A stretch of 64,000 nucleotides of DNA from Marisa cornuarietis (taxonomy: Eukaryota; Mollusca; Gastropoda; Architaenioglossa; Ampullariidae). Position numbers and translations under genes: made by a program. The notes beneath the pieces were generated by a model. It saw only the letters and a program-made list of their open reading frames with translations, made no database searches and was not told the origin of the DNA. Below, piece by piece: positions 1-15,200 of the stretch (the stretch's first letter is position 1; the number at the start of each line of letters is the position of its first letter). Location: assembly GCA_004794655.1 (NCBI GenBank), contig SMMW01000521.1:2513001-2577000 (forward strand), in the 5' to 3' direction.

Positions 1-2293
1 GGATGCGCGGTGCACGCACATTTTATGAAGTTTTGTTTGTTCTATTTTAGACTATGTCTCCTCTTTCATATAATTATTTGCATCAGACAAAATGTAACTG
101 AGAAGAGCCCCATCCCAATATTATTTGAAAGGAGTGAGTTAACACTAATGTGTTTGGCGGTTTATAAAATACAAATTATATAAGGACAGACGTGTCTGGC
201 AGTTATTATGAGTGGAGAAGGGGACTATAATAAAATATAAAGGCTGAGTTGTCCACAGTCGTATGTTTCCTACTTTGACTAGAAAAAGTGTTGTGCGAAT
301 GCCATCAATTACATCAAGAAGAACACAAATTGGCAATCGCACCAAAACATGGTGCACAGTTCTATAGTCTGCCTTAGGACATAATGGTCTCTACTGTCAA
401 CAACACTGTCATTGAGATAACGGTTGTCTCTAAATTTTCAACTGAGATAAAGACTGCTGTTTGTCAAAATGCTTTACTGTACGTTGGCGTTTGTTATAGA
501 TTGTCTTTATTACTACTTTTCCTGTCTTCTGTTTCCCAACGCGTCTCCTTGTGTTTGGATCTGTCGCACGTATGAGGAAAGATTTCCTTTTGTATAGAGA
601 AATCTCATCGCATAAATGCATTGAGGAAGTCGCACGACACGAAATCATAGCGCTTCATTACTTCTGATAGGCAGAGTTAAAAGGTTTGCCATACATTGCC
701 ATTAGCAAATAAATTCACGAAGGTTAGATTTATAACTAGACTACATCTTAGAGTCCACTAACAAATTAAGGAAACTTACTAACGCACGGCTTAAACAGGA
801 TATACAAAACAACACCAATGACATCTAGAAGTTATCAAAAGAGGTACTTTAAGCCTGTTAAACGACGTTTCACTTTTTGTTGTTTAACCAACAGCATTAA
901 GATCAGGTCTGATTGTCACTATTTATGAAATTAAAAAGTCACTGGTCCAGCTCACGCATACGAGTCGCTGGGTAGGTGAGTGGGTGGGCGTGTATGTGGG
1001 ACTTATTCAGTGCAAACTCGCCTCTCGTCTTTGGCTTGTGTAATCAATGTAACAGGAAAAATGTCAAGCCCGGTTGTTATGTTGTAAAGTTACTTCCTGA
1101 GAGGAAATTTCATCTTCTAAAGTTGAGCAGTTATATGATACAGCGTTTCATGAAAACCGACTTCATAACAAAATCGTGTTCACGCCGTAAGATTTCCATG
1201 TATCTTTGATACATCTTAGAGAAAGGAGACGTTTTACAAATGATTGCTTATAGGTCACTCAACTGTCATCTTATATCATATAATCTTCAAGTAAACAGAC
1301 TGTAAAACTCATTTGACATTTGATAACTAGATCTACGAGGTTAGCAATTGACTCAAGAGTTCTACAAGCATTGGAACACATGTAATTTTTTTGCTAATAA
1401 CGTTTTTTTATAAACTAGTCTAAAAAGATCAAAGATTCACATTAACTTAGCAACCATCTGCAACAAATAGGACTGGTTCATGTTGCAAAATAAGTGACTG
1501 TTATCATTTACTCCAAGGAACTGTCAGTGTTTATTGACACGAGGAGACAAATCACTAAAGCTGCTTGATAAACGCCCGTCCACTGCTGCTGCAAGCATCA
1601 GGGCAGCTAACCCACGCTTGTTGTCTGCCAGTTGTCGACTGAGCGCATCATCCCAAGATGTCACAGTCGTGGTCAGTGGGAGTCAAGTCAGGTGAATATA
1701 AGAGCTAATTAAGATGCTGACTTTGCTGACAATGTCTCATCTCATAGCATGAAGCATGGGAACGATGAGAGACTGTATCGGATGCTAATAAGAGTAACAG
1801 AATGAAATCAGGCCCTGTAAATAATGCATAACGCCTACTTTGTGATGTAGAATATTCAATTGACCAATACATCTGTATTTGTCAAATTAATTAAAGAAAT
1901 TAAAGCCACTCTCAAACAAATAAAGTTAATCAAGTCCAGCATGAAGCTAATCTTAACAGCTTGAACTTTGTTCCACGCTGTTTTCTGCTTGTTTTAAATT
2001 ATAGTCCGTACCGAAACTCCACAACTGTCCTCAGTATTTTGTAAGAAGTATAATATTGTCAGAAAAGCAAGCACTATGTCAAACAGAGCAAAATTTACAA
2101 AGCTGTAGGGTGGCAGGGTATGCAGCGTTTAGAATAAGGAAGTGAATGTTTGCAGTGTCACATCCCGTGCATTTGACGGTTGAGGATTAATAACTTGACT
2201 GCATCCTTGGAAGAAGAAAGTGGTTTCTGTCAGTAAGATGTTTGTGCTCTGTTGTATTCAAACGTCTACGGATTGAAAAATCTGAGAACAGTC
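1..2293. other. 5' flank of IgR-1, no gene seen
   Basis: AT-rich DNA upstream of the first exon of IgR-1. The open frames are short (up to 77 codons), lack splice context and resemble no family I know. The segment should contain the promoter and 5' UTR of IgR-1. The only core-promoter-like string I saw is a TATAAG at about 1697, some 600 bases before the ATG, which is weak evidence. Confidence 0.5.
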
Positions 2294-2354
2294 ATGGTGC
2301 CAAAGATTTTGCTGTTTTTCGGTGCTGTTCTCCTAGTGACTAAAGAGCAGTCAG
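2294..2354 (+). CDS. Signal-peptide exon of IgR-1
   Basis: Sixty-one nt encoding MVPKILLFFGAVLLVTKEQS plus the first base of the next codon, then the donor GTAAGT. It has a hydrophobic core after Lys4. Length and exit phase match the first exons of IgR-3 and IgR-4 exactly, which supports this ATG. Confidence 0.85.
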
Positions 2355-2441
2355 GTAAGTGGTTTTTTTTACACAAAATACTATTTGCTTATTGAATCAA
2401 ACAACTGTGTCATTTTGTACAAAGGCTATCAAATTCTGTTG

Positions 2442-2517
<76 letters not shown>

Positions 2518-5500
2518 TACCGCTTTACCCCACCATCAAAGGCAGACTCAAAGCACTTGACAAAATAGGTAAAAACACATAAACATAAAATAATGGGCGC
2601 TGATTTCAAAACAATGAGATTATTGTGTGACTCAGTATAGCAGTCACTCATGTTAAGTAGGTGAACGTCAGTCAGTAGCCTCGCCATTGCATGAAATCTT
2701 TGGTAAGTCAATAAAGTTCTGCTTCTAAAAAAAGCGAAAAGTTATTATGATGTTTGTATAGAAGATCAACTGTCGATCTCTGGTTCAGTTGCTTTACTTT
2801 CGTAGACAGAAACTTAGTTCCATAATCACAACTCTTGTTAGAGCATCAAGTTAACGGCCACAGTAAGATTAGTTTCACACAGATGCACAATGTCAGCAAA
2901 GATAGTCAAATGAAAGATGAATCATCCAAACATTAGGGCGTAGACAGTAGACTATCAGACTACATCCGTGCTGGCTCTCAACGGCCCTGAGTTCAGATCT
3001 TCAGCTCGGAAAGCCATTGTGTCGTCTGTAGGATCGCAGAATATTGTGAATACATCAACAGAGACTCGGGTCAACGGAGCTGACATCGCCAGAAGACTGC
3101 TGGTATAGATTTAATCACAAAGCGGAGGGAAGCTGCATGAACATTTTATAGCAAATGACTGACTGTGTGATCTCCAAGATCTTCAGAAGAAACCGTTAGG
3201 CAGAAAAGACCGGCAGTCGACGGGAAACCCGAAAGTCGCTGAAGTAAACAAAATTCAAACAGTCCTGCATAGTAACGACGCAACGAAAAAAGCACCGGGC
3301 TACACAGTGGACACCAAAAACACAACAATTTAACAAAAATACACAAATTGCGGAGAGCCGCCTCCCTCAAGCCTAATCACAGTGTCTATAAGAAAGCATT
3401 TTCCTTCTTATTATTCATTCCTGACTTATTTGCCTTTGTCTTCTCATTTTTTTAATTTAAGCGAGTTCTTGTATCTCAACCTTCCTAATTGCTTGTTATT
3501 GCTCATAATAACTCTACTCGCAAGTAACCAAATTTCATTAAAAAATCCATTGCTTACCCATGGCTGAGAGGCCGTTACAACCATAGCTGGTACCATGAAT
3601 TTACCCATTTTTAAAGAAAATTATAGAAAATTAACGAAAAGAGGTAGAAGAACAATTAAAATTGATAATGATAGATCAAATTGTGTACAAAAGAATCATC
3701 TTTACCTTGTATTTGCGTAAAAACACATTTTTATAGTATTTCCAACAGAAGATGCCATGATAATGACCAAGTAGAAAAGTTTTAGAAAGGTTTCATAAGC
3801 CTTAAAAAAATAAATAAATAAATAAAAAATAAGGGAGGAAATTACTAAAACCGTTGGAAAATCATCTACCATGATACCATAAGTCAAGATTATGTAGTAA
3901 ACAATGGAAAGTTCAAGAATCGAAGCAAGTTGTGTCTCACTTTGACATGGATTTTTACTTCAACAACCACAAAGGAGAAGAAAATAGCAAGTAATATTAA
4001 CATCTTAATTTATATTCTTAAAAAATGTTTGTTTGGTTCTTTATGTCGGTATATATTGTGTAAATAATTATTTTTTGTTAATTTCCGACAGCTGACCTTC
4101 AAATGTTCTAAAACGCGTACAGTCGTAATCTTTCATTTGATTTTAATACTCGAAGACTAAACCTATGTATCTTAAAACTTACACCAAGTGAATTTTTTTT
4201 TAAATGCTCTTTAAAATGGTGTATTACTGATGGTTGTGTTTACTGTAGGTTAATAAATATAAATTTTCAAAGCTGCCGGTCAAAATTTTAATACCAAGAA
4301 TCTGCTAGCCATTTAAAAAAAAAAGACAGATACGGTGGGAAAACGCAGAAAATTACTGTCAGACGTAAAAACTACGACATAAAAAGAAGATCAATCGATA
4401 AAAAATGAATCAACTTTGGAATTCATTAATTTTTTTATCCAAAACAACGCATTTTAAAACGTAAAAAAAATAGAAAAAGCCCCGGGTGAATTCCCCCGGG
4501 AGGAAACCAAGCGTAAACCGCGCTACGCGTGTGAATTATACCGGGAGGTCGCGAATGGCCTCAAGAGCGCTTGTGGTGTGTGATTTACAAGAACCACGTA
4601 ACTGGATCACAATTGTTTTAGACCACACTTTAAAGCACAACTCAAAGTAAATGGCCAGTGCAATATGTGTTAATACATGACGTCGAAATCTTGTTTAATT
4701 TTCTGAAATTATTGATCCTTTTTAACATATCCATATATATTTTTACAAGAGATACCATTTTTTTTATTGCAGCTCTGTATATCCATGATTGTTTATCTGG
4801 AGTTAGAGATGTAACAGAAGACACTTGCATCAGCTTTACCTGTGGAGAGTACAGTGATTATATAGACTGGCATTTTTCTCATGATCATCAGCCTGGAAAT
4901 TACATAGGCTACTGCAGCAGCTCGAACTGCTTTTTGCAAAATTCCTCTCTTTTTACCTTACAAGCACAAAGCATTCTACAAGAGGGATATGAGAGCACCC
5001 TGGGCATCAGAAATGTTACAAGACAGCAAAACTACTTTCTTCGCTGCAACGAGGGGGACACAACAGCCACGTGCAGGCTACGTGTTATAGGTGGGTGGAG
5101 TCCAAAGGCCGCTAAAATAATGGTCTCATTTGTATCAGCTATATAAAATCAGTCAGCATGATTTTAATGGAAAAGTGTGTTCTACAAATTAGCTTTTGAT
5201 GCATTATATCGAGTTTTTGATCCTCCTGTTGCTGGCATCCGATATTTTAGGAAATCACATTTGCAGCAATTTCATGGACATTCCCAGTAAACTAAAAAGC
5301 TGTTTTTAAGTGATAAATACTTTGTGCTTAGCTTTTAAATAGCAATTTTTTGTTTACAATTATTTCTAAACTGTGATGGTTAATAAATATGGTCAAATGT
5401 GAATACTTACATTTCCTCATTTGAGCCCAGTTCTCTCGACCATTTAACAAGAAAAGTATATAACAATGTAAGTGGCTTTTTAGCACTCGGGTTCACTGGC

Positions 5501-6183
5501 AAGCTAAAACATAATTTTGATCATGTTTCTATAAGATGGCGAAGTCTGCTAAAGGATTTATTGATTTTGACAAAGGGTGTAACTAAAGAAATTCATTGTG
5601 TCGTCCTGCCTTTGTGGCCCGTAAAAATTTGCTTCTGTAAAGACGAAACCAAAATTGTTACAGTCTGTATATCTACATATCTACTTTTACATAATAGTTT
5701 CTGTAGTATTAGCAATAATAAAACTGTTTAAAAATCTAAAGATAATAAAAATGCATTTTTACCATTTTTAAAACATAACATTTATTTCTCTTTATAATAG
5801 CTCCTGCTATCCTTAAAAACTGCGATGTGTCGATAAATAATTGGCAGTTACACGGGTCATGTGTAGTTGAAAACATGTACGCGTCAGACGGAAACAACTC
5901 ATGCAGATGGCGAGTAAACAATGCAGAGGTACTTAGAATTCTGTCTTCCTTTCTGGGTTTCTCTTTCTCTCGCTCACACGCACTCACACAAGCACACACA
6001 GTCACATAAACACAGAAACACAGAAACACACACACACACACACTCACACAATGACTATACGCAGGCATAAAAAACATATAGACCATACATTATACACATG
6101 CACATTCAAAACAATACAATTATTCTCGACATTTGGGGGAAAAATTTACAGATTGTCAGGCGCCATTGTTATCTTTATTTTTG

Positions 6184-6265
<82 letters not shown>

Positions 6266-9200
6266 TTTCCCGTTTTCTAAAATATTTAAATATTTATTCT
6301 AATCTCATTGCCTTTGTACACGGAAAATTCTACCGTTTAAAATCATTATATTCATTTCTCATTTTCTCATCAAATTAAATTCCTTTTTAACAAAATACCT
6401 ACAAGTCTTGCTCTATTTGTATCTTTCATATAGTTCATTTTTATGTACTTATTCGTTTCTTTTTAACATGTTACATATTGTAGATGTCGCCTTCTATTCT
6501 AATTAATTATTTTTATTGGATTGCAGTCCACAGGTTATTTCCACAATTCACTTAGTCTATACTGGTTGGGAAAAAGAACCTATAGAAGAGGAGTTTGTTA
6601 TTTCAGTCATACTGTACCTGTTGACGAAGGCAGCTACATGTACAGTGTCAATATTGATTCAGGTCTTTGGAACACTGCTAGGACAATTAATATCGGTAAA
6701 TATTAACATATATATACATATATACATATAAATAAAACGTATTTTTAAGATTTTTTGTTAGGCATATTTGTTTCTGTAATGTAACCAATGTGGTTGTTAA
6801 ACATGTTAGCCATCCTCATAGACAGTTGCTTGTAGCACCATGACATTACAATCTCAAGAGAATGAGGTGTTACAGTCATCACTTGTAGCGGTCAAGCCTT
6901 TGTGGAGCCAGAACTCATGTTTCTTACCTAGCTTCATAACTTCCGAAATTTTCGACAGAACCATGCATTTAATTCACAGCTATACTAACTAATATAACGT
7001 AGGCTGTGCTACACAAAGTAACGAACTATTTCATGTTCCTGCCTTCAAATTCTGTTTGTGCTTGCTATAACTGCTGGAAAACTCGCTTCCCGGCAACCTA
7101 AAACAGTTTTCAAGAAATCTATTAAGACATTGTAAATCAGGTATTTGTTTTACAAATGAAAACTAATCTTTCGCATATCTCAGAAAAGCAAAGTAATACA
7201 TAGAATGGATTAGCTTCTGCTTCACATGTGTGAAAATCACACTAACTTGTCGGATTGACATTGCAAGGGCTAGATATCATCAAGTAAATATTTTCTCCCG
7301 CCATCACATTGTGACCTGTTGTGTACAATGTGCAGTGCATCCAGGGAATCCTTACTACACATGCCCTGTCGTTGTTCAGGAAGGATCCAGTTTCAGTTGT
7401 ACGTGCACCTCCTCAAATCCAGGAAATCCCCCAGCAGAACTGGTTTGGGATGGATTAAATACTGATACATTAAGTGTTCGAAATATTCTGCGAAAAGATA
7501 GGAGCATCAAATACACATGTCGTTTGATATGGGGCCTTGATAGGTTTATCAACCGTGAAGCTGTTCTTATGTTTACAATAGCAGGTAAATATATTTTAGA
7601 CTTTTTACCTTTTGGAATTAGTTTTTCTATTGATGGATTAATATGTTCCAGTTTGACATAAAAACCAGAAACATTTTACAGAAAGCTTGTCGTCTCTAAA
7701 TCTTTTCCAGCTTGGGGAATTACAACTTGTTCATTTTCCTGTTTTTGTTAGTAACTTTTATCTAAAGCTACCTTATTTCAATATACTATTAGTTAAATAT
7801 AAGTAAATATTGAACCTTTTAACGGTTTTATATCAATGATATATGTTGAAGTGTCATTTTGTCTTTGCAAATCCTAAATAGTACTGTAAAGAGAAAATTA
7901 CATGTTGTAGGATAGCTACCACAGATATTTCAAACAGATGATTTATAATAAATATCTTATGTTCCTTACGTGCATTTTTTAAACTACAGACGTGGCTTAA
8001 CATACAGATGGTTGTAGTTTCATGCACATTTTTATAACAGAAAAAAATACTCGTCCGACCATTTATTTATTTCCTCGACAATTTTTGTTCAGTGCCTGTC
8101 AGCATCGTTCCCAACTCCTGCAGTGTACAGCTGTTAAGATGGAAGTTGCACGGAGTGTGTACAATTCAGTGGATGGATAAAATAAGCGATATCCCGAAGT
8201 GCAGGTGGCGCTTTAGCTACCAGGTACTCCATATCGTTGTCTTCCTTGAGTCAACTTTCCTCTAAAAATTTATTGACAAGTTTTAAGAAAAATTTTTGTT
8301 TAACGTACACATTTATATCTTCTAATCTTAGTATGAACTGAGTGCTCTTGATATACCAAAAACTAAAGCAAAGTATTGAAAATATGCTAAGACTGCACTT
8401 AATATGAATGTATTTGTTATTTTTATTGTGGTGATAAGTTATCATGAAATTACTACATACAAAACTTTTTAATACTATTATTTTACTTTTCAGTATTTTA
8501 GCCGGCCTACAGCATATGACTTAGAGGGAATAGAGGGCTCTTTAAGTTTTTTCACTGTTGATTTCGTTGGTTACAAGAGAAGAAACTGCTCATTTGAGCA
8601 GCTAATGCCAGTCACCCAGAACGATTACAGCTACAGCATACGAGTATCCTCCCATCAAGACGACCAGTTTTCAAAAACTCTTCGTATAGGTAAACCAAGA
8701 TCTTTGTATTTTGAAATTAATCTTTATTATTCAGTTTTTAAAATTACATGTGGATAAGATACATAAAGATTGATTACTGGAAAGAGACATAAAATATAGC
8801 ACGCCAAACATTTGTTCTGTATTTTTTACATGACTACATTTTGTGTACAGTGCATCCAGGGCGAGCTACGTACACATGTCCTGCGACTGTTTTTGAGGGA
8901 TCAAGTTTCAGTTGTAACTGCAGCTCCTCAAATGCAGGAACTCCATCAGCAGAGTTTCTTTGGGAAGGAGTGAATAGTGATATTCTCCACTTTCACAATG
9001 TTCAACGACAAGATAGCGGCAACAACTATACATGTCGGCTGAAATGGGGTCCGAACGTGCACATCATCAAAGAGGCTGTTTATATTTTAAAAGTAATTGG
9101 TAAGCATATTTTTATTTTTTTGGTCAGATATTGATTTTTCTGTTTTTTAAATTTGTTTCTGCTGCATATTTTCTTACAAAAACGAACAAATTAAGTAGTG

Positions 9201-12200
9201 TTTAGATACTCGCAATTAACGATACCTAGACAAGTATATCTACTTTGTTACAATTGTATTTGTGAGATAACAGTGCATCAACACACACACACACACACAC
9301 GCACACACGCACACACACATTTATATATAGGTACATAAACAACAGTATTAACTGACAAGGAATAAGATAATTTCCGGAAACCTCCTATTGAAAACAGCAT
9401 ATAGCTACTTAATTCTAGTTTCGAAAACATGTATTTAAATATTTATTGAAATATTTTTACGCGACTGTTCTTCGGTTAGCATGGGTAAACGGTGGCTGGA
9501 CCATTAGTCGCGGCTGCTAACAGTACTAATAAGTTCGTTCTTCTGTGACTTTTTAGAAGAGAGAATGGACGTTCCAAAGAAGAATGTCTCGCAATTTTAG
9601 TCATAAGACCTTCTGCGAAATCTACTTCCTTGCGTTGAGATCATTGTATATTTACTACACACACGCATCCGACATTAAAATCCACTAAATCCTTCAGCAT
9701 TTCGTTTAATTATTGGGTTGCATGTCTATTCTCTATTTGACAACTGCTTTACTTCTAGATGATAATGAGAGAAGCCTCATTCTGACACGTTCATACAGGT
9801 AAATGAATAAGAAATTATTTTATTTCCAACGTTTACACATACATACCGACTCCTATCCTACCCACATTTAATATGTAGCCTGCTAATATCAAGCACCTAC
9901 TACGAGGTTCCAGCAATTTGCCCCGCCCGGAAGACCTTTTATGTTAGGTTGAGATTTGCAAAGTATCTTCAACAAAGATTAATTACAATAAATTAAAGCC
10001 GTTCTTAGTTGGTGGAGCGATTTGTCAGGTTAATTCCGATAACGAACGAGACTCTAGCCTGCTAAATAGTTCACCGATTCTTCACGCGTCTTAGAGGGAC
10101 AAGTGGTGAAGGTGAAACCACATGAGATTGAGCAAAAACAGGTCTGTGATGCCCTTAGATGCCCGGGGCCGCACGCGGGCTACAATGAAGGAGTCAATAT
10201 GCTCCCTCTCTGAGAAGAGTGGGAAAGCCTGGGAATATCCTTCACGGTAGGGATCGGGGTCTGAAACTGCCCCCGTGAGCGTGGAATTCCCCGTAAGCGC
10301 GAGTCACTAACTCGCGTTGAATACGTCCCTGCCCTTTGTACACACTGCCCGTCGCTACATCCGATGAACGGTGTGGTGAGAGCGTTGGGTTGACGATGTG
10401 GCGTTGTGCCGAGCCCATAGAGGTTCAAGCTGAGCAGTCCGACCGGTGTAGGCGGCGGACGGGGCCTAAGGAAGTACACGTACACAGGGAAACGTGTAGG
10501 GAATACGGACGTTTCTTGTGGTAAGCCCGTTCGAAGGGGTGGACTAATGTCTCTTGGAGATCGTAGGCCGACGGACATTTTTCCACCCTCACCATCCCAG
10601 AGGGGATGGGGATTGTGCCCAACCATCCCCGATAGTGCCCCCCGGACAACCCCACTCGTCTCCTTGAGACCCACCAGGGACCAACCCAATTCCAATTCCG
10701 TACGGCAGTTCCATCTTGCCTACGATGATTTCCCTTTAGCTAGACGATGAACGTAGTCTTGCTGAAGACTAGGGCGCTAGGAGAGGGATGAGCTCCACCT
10801 AGCTATGCCCTTGCTCATGAAAGGCGGGGCACAGGTGGCGCCGGTCGCCTGTGCAGTAGAGGTAGGATTTCCTGCGGACTAGTCCCTGTTTCCTCCCCCC
10901 GTCCCCCAACGAGGAGGTTTCCTCTTCACGGTGCGGTCTGTAACGCATTATTTCTTAATATAATTGTGTTCGATAAATTACACACTTAAAGCCTGTAGTT
11001 ACAGTTTGGTTTCTTTTTCTCTTTTACCCAACTATTCTTTTCAGCCCCTGTCAGCATTGTTCCTAATAGCTGCGGTGTTCAACTGTCAGGATGGAAAGTC
11101 TCTGGAGTGTGTACAATCCAATGGTGGATAACAATGAATAACCCTACGTGCAAGTGGAGCTTTGAAAACAAGGTACTCTCCAGGAACCTTTTCGCTTATC
11201 AATTGTTTCTTAACAACATGTATGCAGTATATGCATGTGTATCTCTTAAGCTTCATTGAAGCTAAGGGTTCATTTTTATTTCGAGTAGCTAAAAGATAAC
11301 TAATTAAAATTATTTTATGTCTTTATGCAAATTCCAATGTTAGAGTTCTTCATAATTTTAGATTAATGACAGTAAAAACAAAAATTCTGCCTAAATCTAG
11401 CTTTATTGTCTTACAGAATTATTTTGACAAGTTGACATTTATTTTTAAAATGCAGAAAATATTCTAAAATAACCTTGAGTTGCTCAATGTAAAGGACTTA
11501 GTTTTTGAGAAACCCTACATTAAATGACTATTTTTCTTTAGAATATATTTTGAAAACACATTTTCTGAGCATTGTATGTAATTTTCGTTATTATGTAGCT
11601 GTTATAAAACGATAATGTAAGAAGAATCCTTAAAGTTTAGTTTCATACCATTTCATTTAAACAATGAATTTATTAAAACTACGTGTGTGCGTGCAGGAAA
11701 ACACAGAGGTGTCACCTGTATTCCAGCTCCGTGGCAATTACATACAAACAGATTCTGTATATTACTTTAGAGGAAACTGTTCTTTTATGCATCAGATGCC
11801 TGTCGACAATGGCAATTATACCTACAGCATGAGTGTATCTTTACACCCAGCAGATCAGTTCTCAATGACCTTTAATATTGGTAAGAGAAAAGAGTTGTTT
11901 TAGGACACCCTTTCTTAAGTCATTCTCAAATGAAGAGATTAATATTTTTATCCGTACCGGTCAGCCTTCTGTAAATTGCACAGCTCTAAGACAGCTGTAT
12001 CTTCAGGAGCGCACGATTTATTGTATGCATGTGGCCATGGTAAAGTCTCATTGTTCATTCGTCTGCACTTGGTTGGAATCAAACCTCACCAATCGTGTGC
12101 AGTTAATAGCTTTTTTGAAATGTCAGGCTTATCCTTTTTCTCCTCAAGAGTGGTTTTCCTTAGGGACCCATACTGGCTTCAGACAAGTAGAAGTACTATT

Positions 12201-15200
12201 GAGCAAATCTTTACCTGTTGCACCTGGCAGGGAAACACTTTTGGCATCAGCGATACATCTATCACTTCACAGACTTTAAGAACGCTTTCGAAAGAGTTTA
12301 GCACGAGGGACTACGACATGTAAGGAGAAAATTCAGCATCGAAAAAAACGCCTCGTCCAAGTCATCGAAGAACTGTGTAATAATTCATCGAGCGCAGTAC
12401 CACTCTTTAAATAACCAAATAGTAGCTTTTCTTCGTACTACAGTATGCGTACGTCAAGATGGACCCCTATGACCTGTACTGTTTAACATCTTCTTGGAGA
12501 ACATTCCGTGTACAATCATCCACGTTCATCACACTTCTTTTTTAATTGGGGGAATGATATTTTACAGCCATCGCTTTCCAAAGGATGTGGACCTGTTAGC
12601 AGGAACTCAAAACTGTTACCAGCTACTCACAGTTAAAATCATCCCCTAACCATTACAGTTCATTTAAAGGGTTGGGGGGGCAGGTCTTAGAGACCCCTTT
12701 TTTCTCGGGGCCAGCTTTACATGAGGGCAGTGCCCATCTCGTCTCCCTCGCTTCCTTACCTTCTCGCACCCTCCATGGAGTCAGGTACACATTCTCGCCA
12801 GCTGGATCGACTGGGGGAAGTTTGCTGCGCTTATCGGAAATAGCACCAGCGCGCTCCCAGTTCGGACGCCAGAGCTCTAACCACTCCAGCATCTGCTTCC
12901 CATCCTAACAGTAGCAGTGGCGATGGCTAGGATAAAAAGAGTGGGGTGTGTACAGCCATAACATCAGGTTTTATACAAAGTACAATATGTACGAATCCCC
13001 TGTAGTGCTCGATGGATCTGAATCTTTGGTTTTGATTGCGATAATTAGTGGAGAATCATGGCCTTTGAGAGCAGCGGAGGAGGCTATTCTGGATCTGATT
13101 TAGAGAACGCGAAACCAATGAATTTGTACGAAGCACGGTTGCCACACTCTCAGGACACCAGGAACCTCTACTTGTGACAGGCAGGTGATCTAAGCTTATC
13201 TGAACTTGTCATGTGACCTTCCCAGTTACGGGTCTATTTGTCTATTTGTGTGCTTCCGGCACGATAGGTACTTGTCAAGGAAATGACTGACTCACTGGCG
13301 CATTCACTGACTCGCTGATTTACTCACTGACTCGTCTTTATATCTCTTTGTACATGATTCTCAGCTGTAAGATTGTGCTTCCATATCCAATGCATGCTAC
13401 CTGTAATGCTAAAAGCAACTGGATGCTGTGCTTGTGGCATTGGATGTCATGTAAATGGTTGGAAATGGACGCTGGTTTATAAAATACATTTTGATAAAAC
13501 TTATGCTGAAGCACAGAACTCAAAAAGACCTTGTGATTGACCACATTTACAAATGCTTTTATTACGACGTCTAATTCGCTACTTAACCTCGGTGTAGACC
13601 TGGATGCCAAACTGACTATGGATGTACGGATCAAAATATAAGTTTTTGTTTCTTGCTTCGACTAAAAATTTTGCAGTGCTACTATATCTCTTCCCTGAGT
13701 CGAAGACTGCATGAGGTTCTCGGTGGCTTACCAGAGGCGAAGAGGAGAATTAACATTTATCATTGACCCTTCTTATACTGCCTCCACTAAGCTGCTCATG
13801 ATTGTATTTCGATTAGTATACGCATAGAGTGAAAAGTAGCATTCCTTCGCTCTCAGTATTTGTACTGTTATTCTGCCAGCTACTTATTATTACCAGTATA
13901 AACCCTTACGAGTGGTTACATCTTTCGATGCCATTCAAACATTGTGATATAATATTGTTCAGAGAAACCAGCCGCACTTCAGCACAACTGTCCAAAGAAT
14001 ATCCTTGAAGGATCCGATATAAACTGTACATGCTTCACACTAAATCCGGGAAATCCACCTGCACAAATTGGATGGGCGGAATTGAGCAAAGAAGATCTTT
14101 TCATTGAAGGTATAAAGCGAGGAAGAAGCGGCCACATCACTACATGTAATTTGACCTGGGGAACCATCAAAAAAACACTTCCATACGAAGTTAACGTTTC
14201 TTGTAAGTCCTGGTTTACCATGGGAGTAGTTATTATATAACAATTTTTATCTTGCTATAAATTACTATCTCAAGGTTTACTAGAACACATTTATCTTCTG
14301 TTTGTATTACCATTCTCTTTACTTCTTTGTTTGCTACTAAGCTTCTCTTGTTCAGTCACATATGTCTGCATGGACACCAGCATATACTACATTAACAACA
14401 TTAACGCCCCTTTAATGCCCCTTCTTTTTTCTTGTTGCTGTAAATGGCGCGGATTTTTTTCTTTTCTAACATACTAAAAGTAGAAATGTATTGTTTTAAA
14501 TGGTTATTGCACAGATGGACCTTCAGGAACTTATATCAATAGCAGCGTCGAAACATTGGGGGATCAGACAAGGACTGTTTTAATCTGCACGGCTATTGAT
14601 GTTTACCCTTCAGCCGTTTTTCGCTGGAGCATCTCGTGTGATAACGTGACTCAGAACGTAAACACCAGCAAATGTACGCTTTTCACGCGTGTGGAGGATG
14701 AGATGGAAGTCGAGTGTAATGCGAATAACCAGATCTTTGTAGAAGTGTCGTCTACTGGTAAATACGTCCTAAAACCCAGACGTAAGCATACCAAACATTA
14801 CTTCAAATACACCTAAAAATGAAATAATTGTTGTAAACAAATTAAGCACTCGCTAATATTTATAGTATAGCTACTAAATATCGGCTCACTGGGATAAGAG
14901 TAGAACACACATGAATATTATTCACATTTAAGGGAAAGAAGATTGCGAAAATTAAAGGTTAAAATTAAATGTGTGCATCGAAGTTTTCAGCACTTATATC
15001 TCTAGATTATTAAACCTGATTGTTAATTTGTTCCTATTTTGATCTTTACAGATAATTCTTTTCAGTGGGGAATAATAGGAGGCAGTGCTGGAGCTGTGCT
15101 GATTCTTGCTGTCGTTGTAGCAGTTATCATTGTTTGCATCAAACGACGGAAAAGTTCGCAACATTTTTTTTATCATGAATACCTATGCCTAAATTAAACA

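Noticed and set aside
2385..2711. Poly-Asn and poly-Ile open frames
   Set aside because: They are translations of an AAT microsatellite with no splice or domain context.
6051..6378. Poly-Ile, poly-His and poly-Ser open frames
   Set aside because: They are three frames of one ATC array inside an IgR-1 intron.
10180..10750. Arg/Pro-rich open frames on both strands
   Set aside because: They overlap the 18S-like fragment and its GC-rich extension. High GC lowers stop frequency, and no coding signal is seen.
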